12,541 nt of DNA, from positions 145,246 through 157,786 of the forward strand of contig MU646817.1 of NCBI GenBank assembly GCA_026770585.1. The letters run 5' to 3'. Shown piece by piece: positions 11,714-12,541 of this stretch (its first letter is position 1; each line of letters starts with the position of its first letter). The translations under genes and the position numbers were made by a program. The notes under the pieces were generated by a model. It was not told the origin of the DNA and made no database searches. It was given only the letters and a program-made list of their open reading frames with translations. Origin of the DNA: Baffinella frigidus. Its lineage: Eukaryota; Cryptophyceae; Cryptomonadales; Baffinellaceae.

Positions 11714-11886
11714 CCACCAGCCCTGGGAGGTGGCTCAAATTGTGGTCTGGAGTTTGAGCCATTTTGCCTTGCAGCGGGGTCGGATTCGACCCCGCTACAA
11801 CTTAAGAAGTCCTAATCTTGTGGCAAAATCAACTTTTGAGATTTATGCTCCAGAGCACTATTTGAGCCACCTCGGAGGGCTGGTGG
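11714..11886. mobile_element. J2: 173-bp J-family element
   Basis: Left end CCACCAGCCCTGGGAGGTGG + CTCAAATTGTG pairs with the inverted right end (CACTATTTGAG + CCACCTCGGAGGGCTGGTGG) over 39 bp. The interior holds a perfect 10-bp-arm hairpin, AGCGGGGTCG-GATT-CGACCCCGCT (11773-11796), at the place where J3 has its GGTTCGAATTCGAACC palindrome. It has no ORF. Confidence 0.8.
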
Positions 11887-11895
11887 GGGTGTGGG

Positions 11896-11942
11896 AGTTC
11901 TAGGGTTGAGGGTCTAGAGTTGAGGGTGTAGGGTTTAGGGGC
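11896..11942. repeat. Short telomere-like tract
   Basis: GTTCTAGGGTTGAGGG, then AGAGTTGAGGGTGTAGGG and TTTAGGGG. It is G-rich on + and follows J2. Confidence 0.7.
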
Positions 11943-11943
11943 G

Positions 11944-12023
11944 TGCCGATGTATGAAGGGGTCGTGTGCACCAGCACCAGCAGGCCGTACACCTGAAACG
12001 ACACCCATCAGTCATGGTCTCAA
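11944..12023 (+). repeat. Direct repeat Q, copy 1
   Basis: GCCGATGTATGAAGGGGTCG + TGTGCACC..., AGCACCAGCAGGCCGTAC and TGAAACGACACCCATCAGTC + ATGGTCTCAA recur at 12148-12210 (two blocks in swapped order) and at 12486-12530. Copy 1 and copy 2 starts are 239 bp apart at the GCCGATG motif, suggesting a diverged long-period tandem repeat. Confidence 0.65.
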
Positions 12024-12147
12024 GAGAGAGATTGCTAATTTATTGCCAAACAACCAGCGTCAGCGCCGCACATGACAACGCATTGTGCTACGTACTGTAC
12101 CCCGTATCGGCCGCTCTTACGAGCATTTTCCGGATGGATTCTGACTC
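12024..12147. other. Unassigned spacer of repeat Q
   Basis: No gene or element is recognised. It presumably forms the non-duplicated part of the ~239-bp Q unit. Confidence 0.3.
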
Positions 12148-12210
12148 CATGAAACGGCACCCCTCAGTTATGGTCTCAACATGCCGATGCAGAAAGGGGT
12201 TGTGTGCACC
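12148..12210 (+). repeat. Direct repeat Q, copy 2
   Basis: CATGAAACGGCACCCCTCAG + TTATGGTCTCAA is followed directly by CATGCCGATGCAGAAAGGGG + TTGTGTGCACC. The unit is then interrupted by the B5/A4 composite at 12217. Matching Q sequence resumes at about 12488 (AGGGTCGTGTGTACGAGCAC). Confidence 0.65.
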
Positions 12211-12216
12211 CACGCT

Positions 12217-12484
12217 CCGCTGTCGAGCAAATATGCCACATGTAAGACAGTCACATGTAAGACAGTCAAGGCCAGATTCCAGCCTTGACCGTCTTATCCA
12301 CACAGCGGACTTCAAAGGGATTTCGTGAAAAGCCCCTAAGCGATAAGACCTGGGACCCTACGGTAGGCAACCCGTAGGGGCATTGGGGGGTTCCTACGGA
12401 TAAGGTAACGGAAACTCGGGCACTGAGTGCCCGAAAATCCCGTGGCAGCCCGCCGTGTGAATGTGCCACATTCGCTCGACAGCA
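12217..12484 (+). mobile_element. B5: B-family outer ends enclosing A4
   Basis: The left terminus CCGCTGTCGAGCAAATATGC is at 12217, and a reversed right terminus ATGTGCCACATTCGCTCGAC + AG ends at about 12484. Just inside the left end is a 15-bp tandem duplication (CACATGTAAGACAGT twice, 12237-12266). AAGACAGTCAAGGCCAGATT then meets CCAGCCTTGACCGTCTTAT, a near-perfect palindrome, so the left part is more symmetrical than in other B copies. A4 occupies 12298-12460 between the two ends. Confidence 0.65.
12298..12460 (+). mobile_element. A4: complete A-family element inside B5
   Basis: It begins CCACACAGCGGACTTCAAAG and ends GGCAGCCCGCCGTGTGA, with imperfect 24-bp inverted ends. The core is CCCTACGGTAGGCAACCCG + TAGGGGCATTGGGGGG + TTCCTACGGATAAGGTAACG. 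The hairpin TCGGGCACTGAGTGCCCGA (12416-12434) differs from A3 by one complementary base-pair exchange plus the central base. It has no ORF. Confidence 0.8.
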
Positions 12485-12485
12485 G

Positions 12486-12541
12486 ATTAGGGTCGTGTGT
12501 ACGAGCACCAGCAGGCCATACGCCAGGGGGTGTGTGGGGGG
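12486..12541 (+). repeat. Direct repeat Q, copy 3 (partial, runs off the window)
   Basis: AGGGTCGTGTGTACGAGCAC + CAGCAGGCCATACGCC matches copy 1 (GGGTCGTGTGCACCAGCACC + AGCAGGCCGTACACC). It appears to be the right-hand portion of the unit split by B5/A4. Confidence 0.55.

Noticed and set aside
11331-11903. 190-codon + strand ORF
   Set aside because: It runs through the 20-bp minisatellite and the whole J2 element, and the strand opposite has the better codon bias at 11598-11689.

Overview
This window looks like repeat-rich, gene-poor nuclear DNA of a photosynthetic eukaryote, most likely an alga. Three things point that way. Several arrays are built on the plant/algal-type telomere heptamer CCCTAAA/TTTAGGG. 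Two short minus-strand stretches have the strong G/C third-position codon bias seen in many algal exons. The rest is packed with short inverted-repeat (MITE-like) elements, with no operon structure or dense ORFs. The species cannot be named from sequence alone. I find no complete recognisable gene, no rRNA or tRNA gene, and no CRISPR array.

Layout. 1-1200: C-rich telomere-like heptamer arrays (CCCCAAA, CCCTAAA, CCCAAAA) separated by duplicated spacer blocks and fragments of dispersed elements. 1201-1440: element fragments and a complete 101-bp element (C1). 1441-2700: a G+T-rich stretch whose minus strand carries several broken or overlapping open stretches of unknown meaning. 2700-3800: hairpins, a ~100-bp direct repeat (M) flanking a J-type element, and poly-C/poly-G-ended elements. 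3797-4447: the best coding candidate, on the minus strand. 4600-5200: three inverted-repeat elements (D, B1, O). 5411-5662: a large GA/CG microsatellite. 5735-8650: a dense series of inverted-repeat elements (G, K1, B4 with C2 inside, B2, E1, E2, K2, A2, J1, B3, F, H) with two CT microsatellites. 8650-9430: small palindromes, element P1 and a 23-bp minisatellite. 9430-10510: G-rich telomere-like heptamer arrays, a GAA microsatellite that may be a retroposon tail, and A3. 10519-12541: P2, I, B6, two minisatellites, a likely exon fragment at 11598-11689, J2, and a long direct repeat interrupted by a B/A composite.

How it fits together. No pathway is encoded. The content is a community of probably non-autonomous DNA elements: A, B, C, E, F/G, J and K are all present in two or more copies here. 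They have terminal inverted repeats (TIRs), are about 80-220 bp long, are sometimes nested, and encode no transposase in the window. The most notable observation is that internal palindromes sit at the same place in different copies of an element while their arm sequences differ in a complementary way, clearest in C and also seen in A. Another is that every telomere-like array has period 7 but uses a different heptamer, and polarity flips from C-rich on the left to G-rich on the right. Family letters are labels made for this window only.
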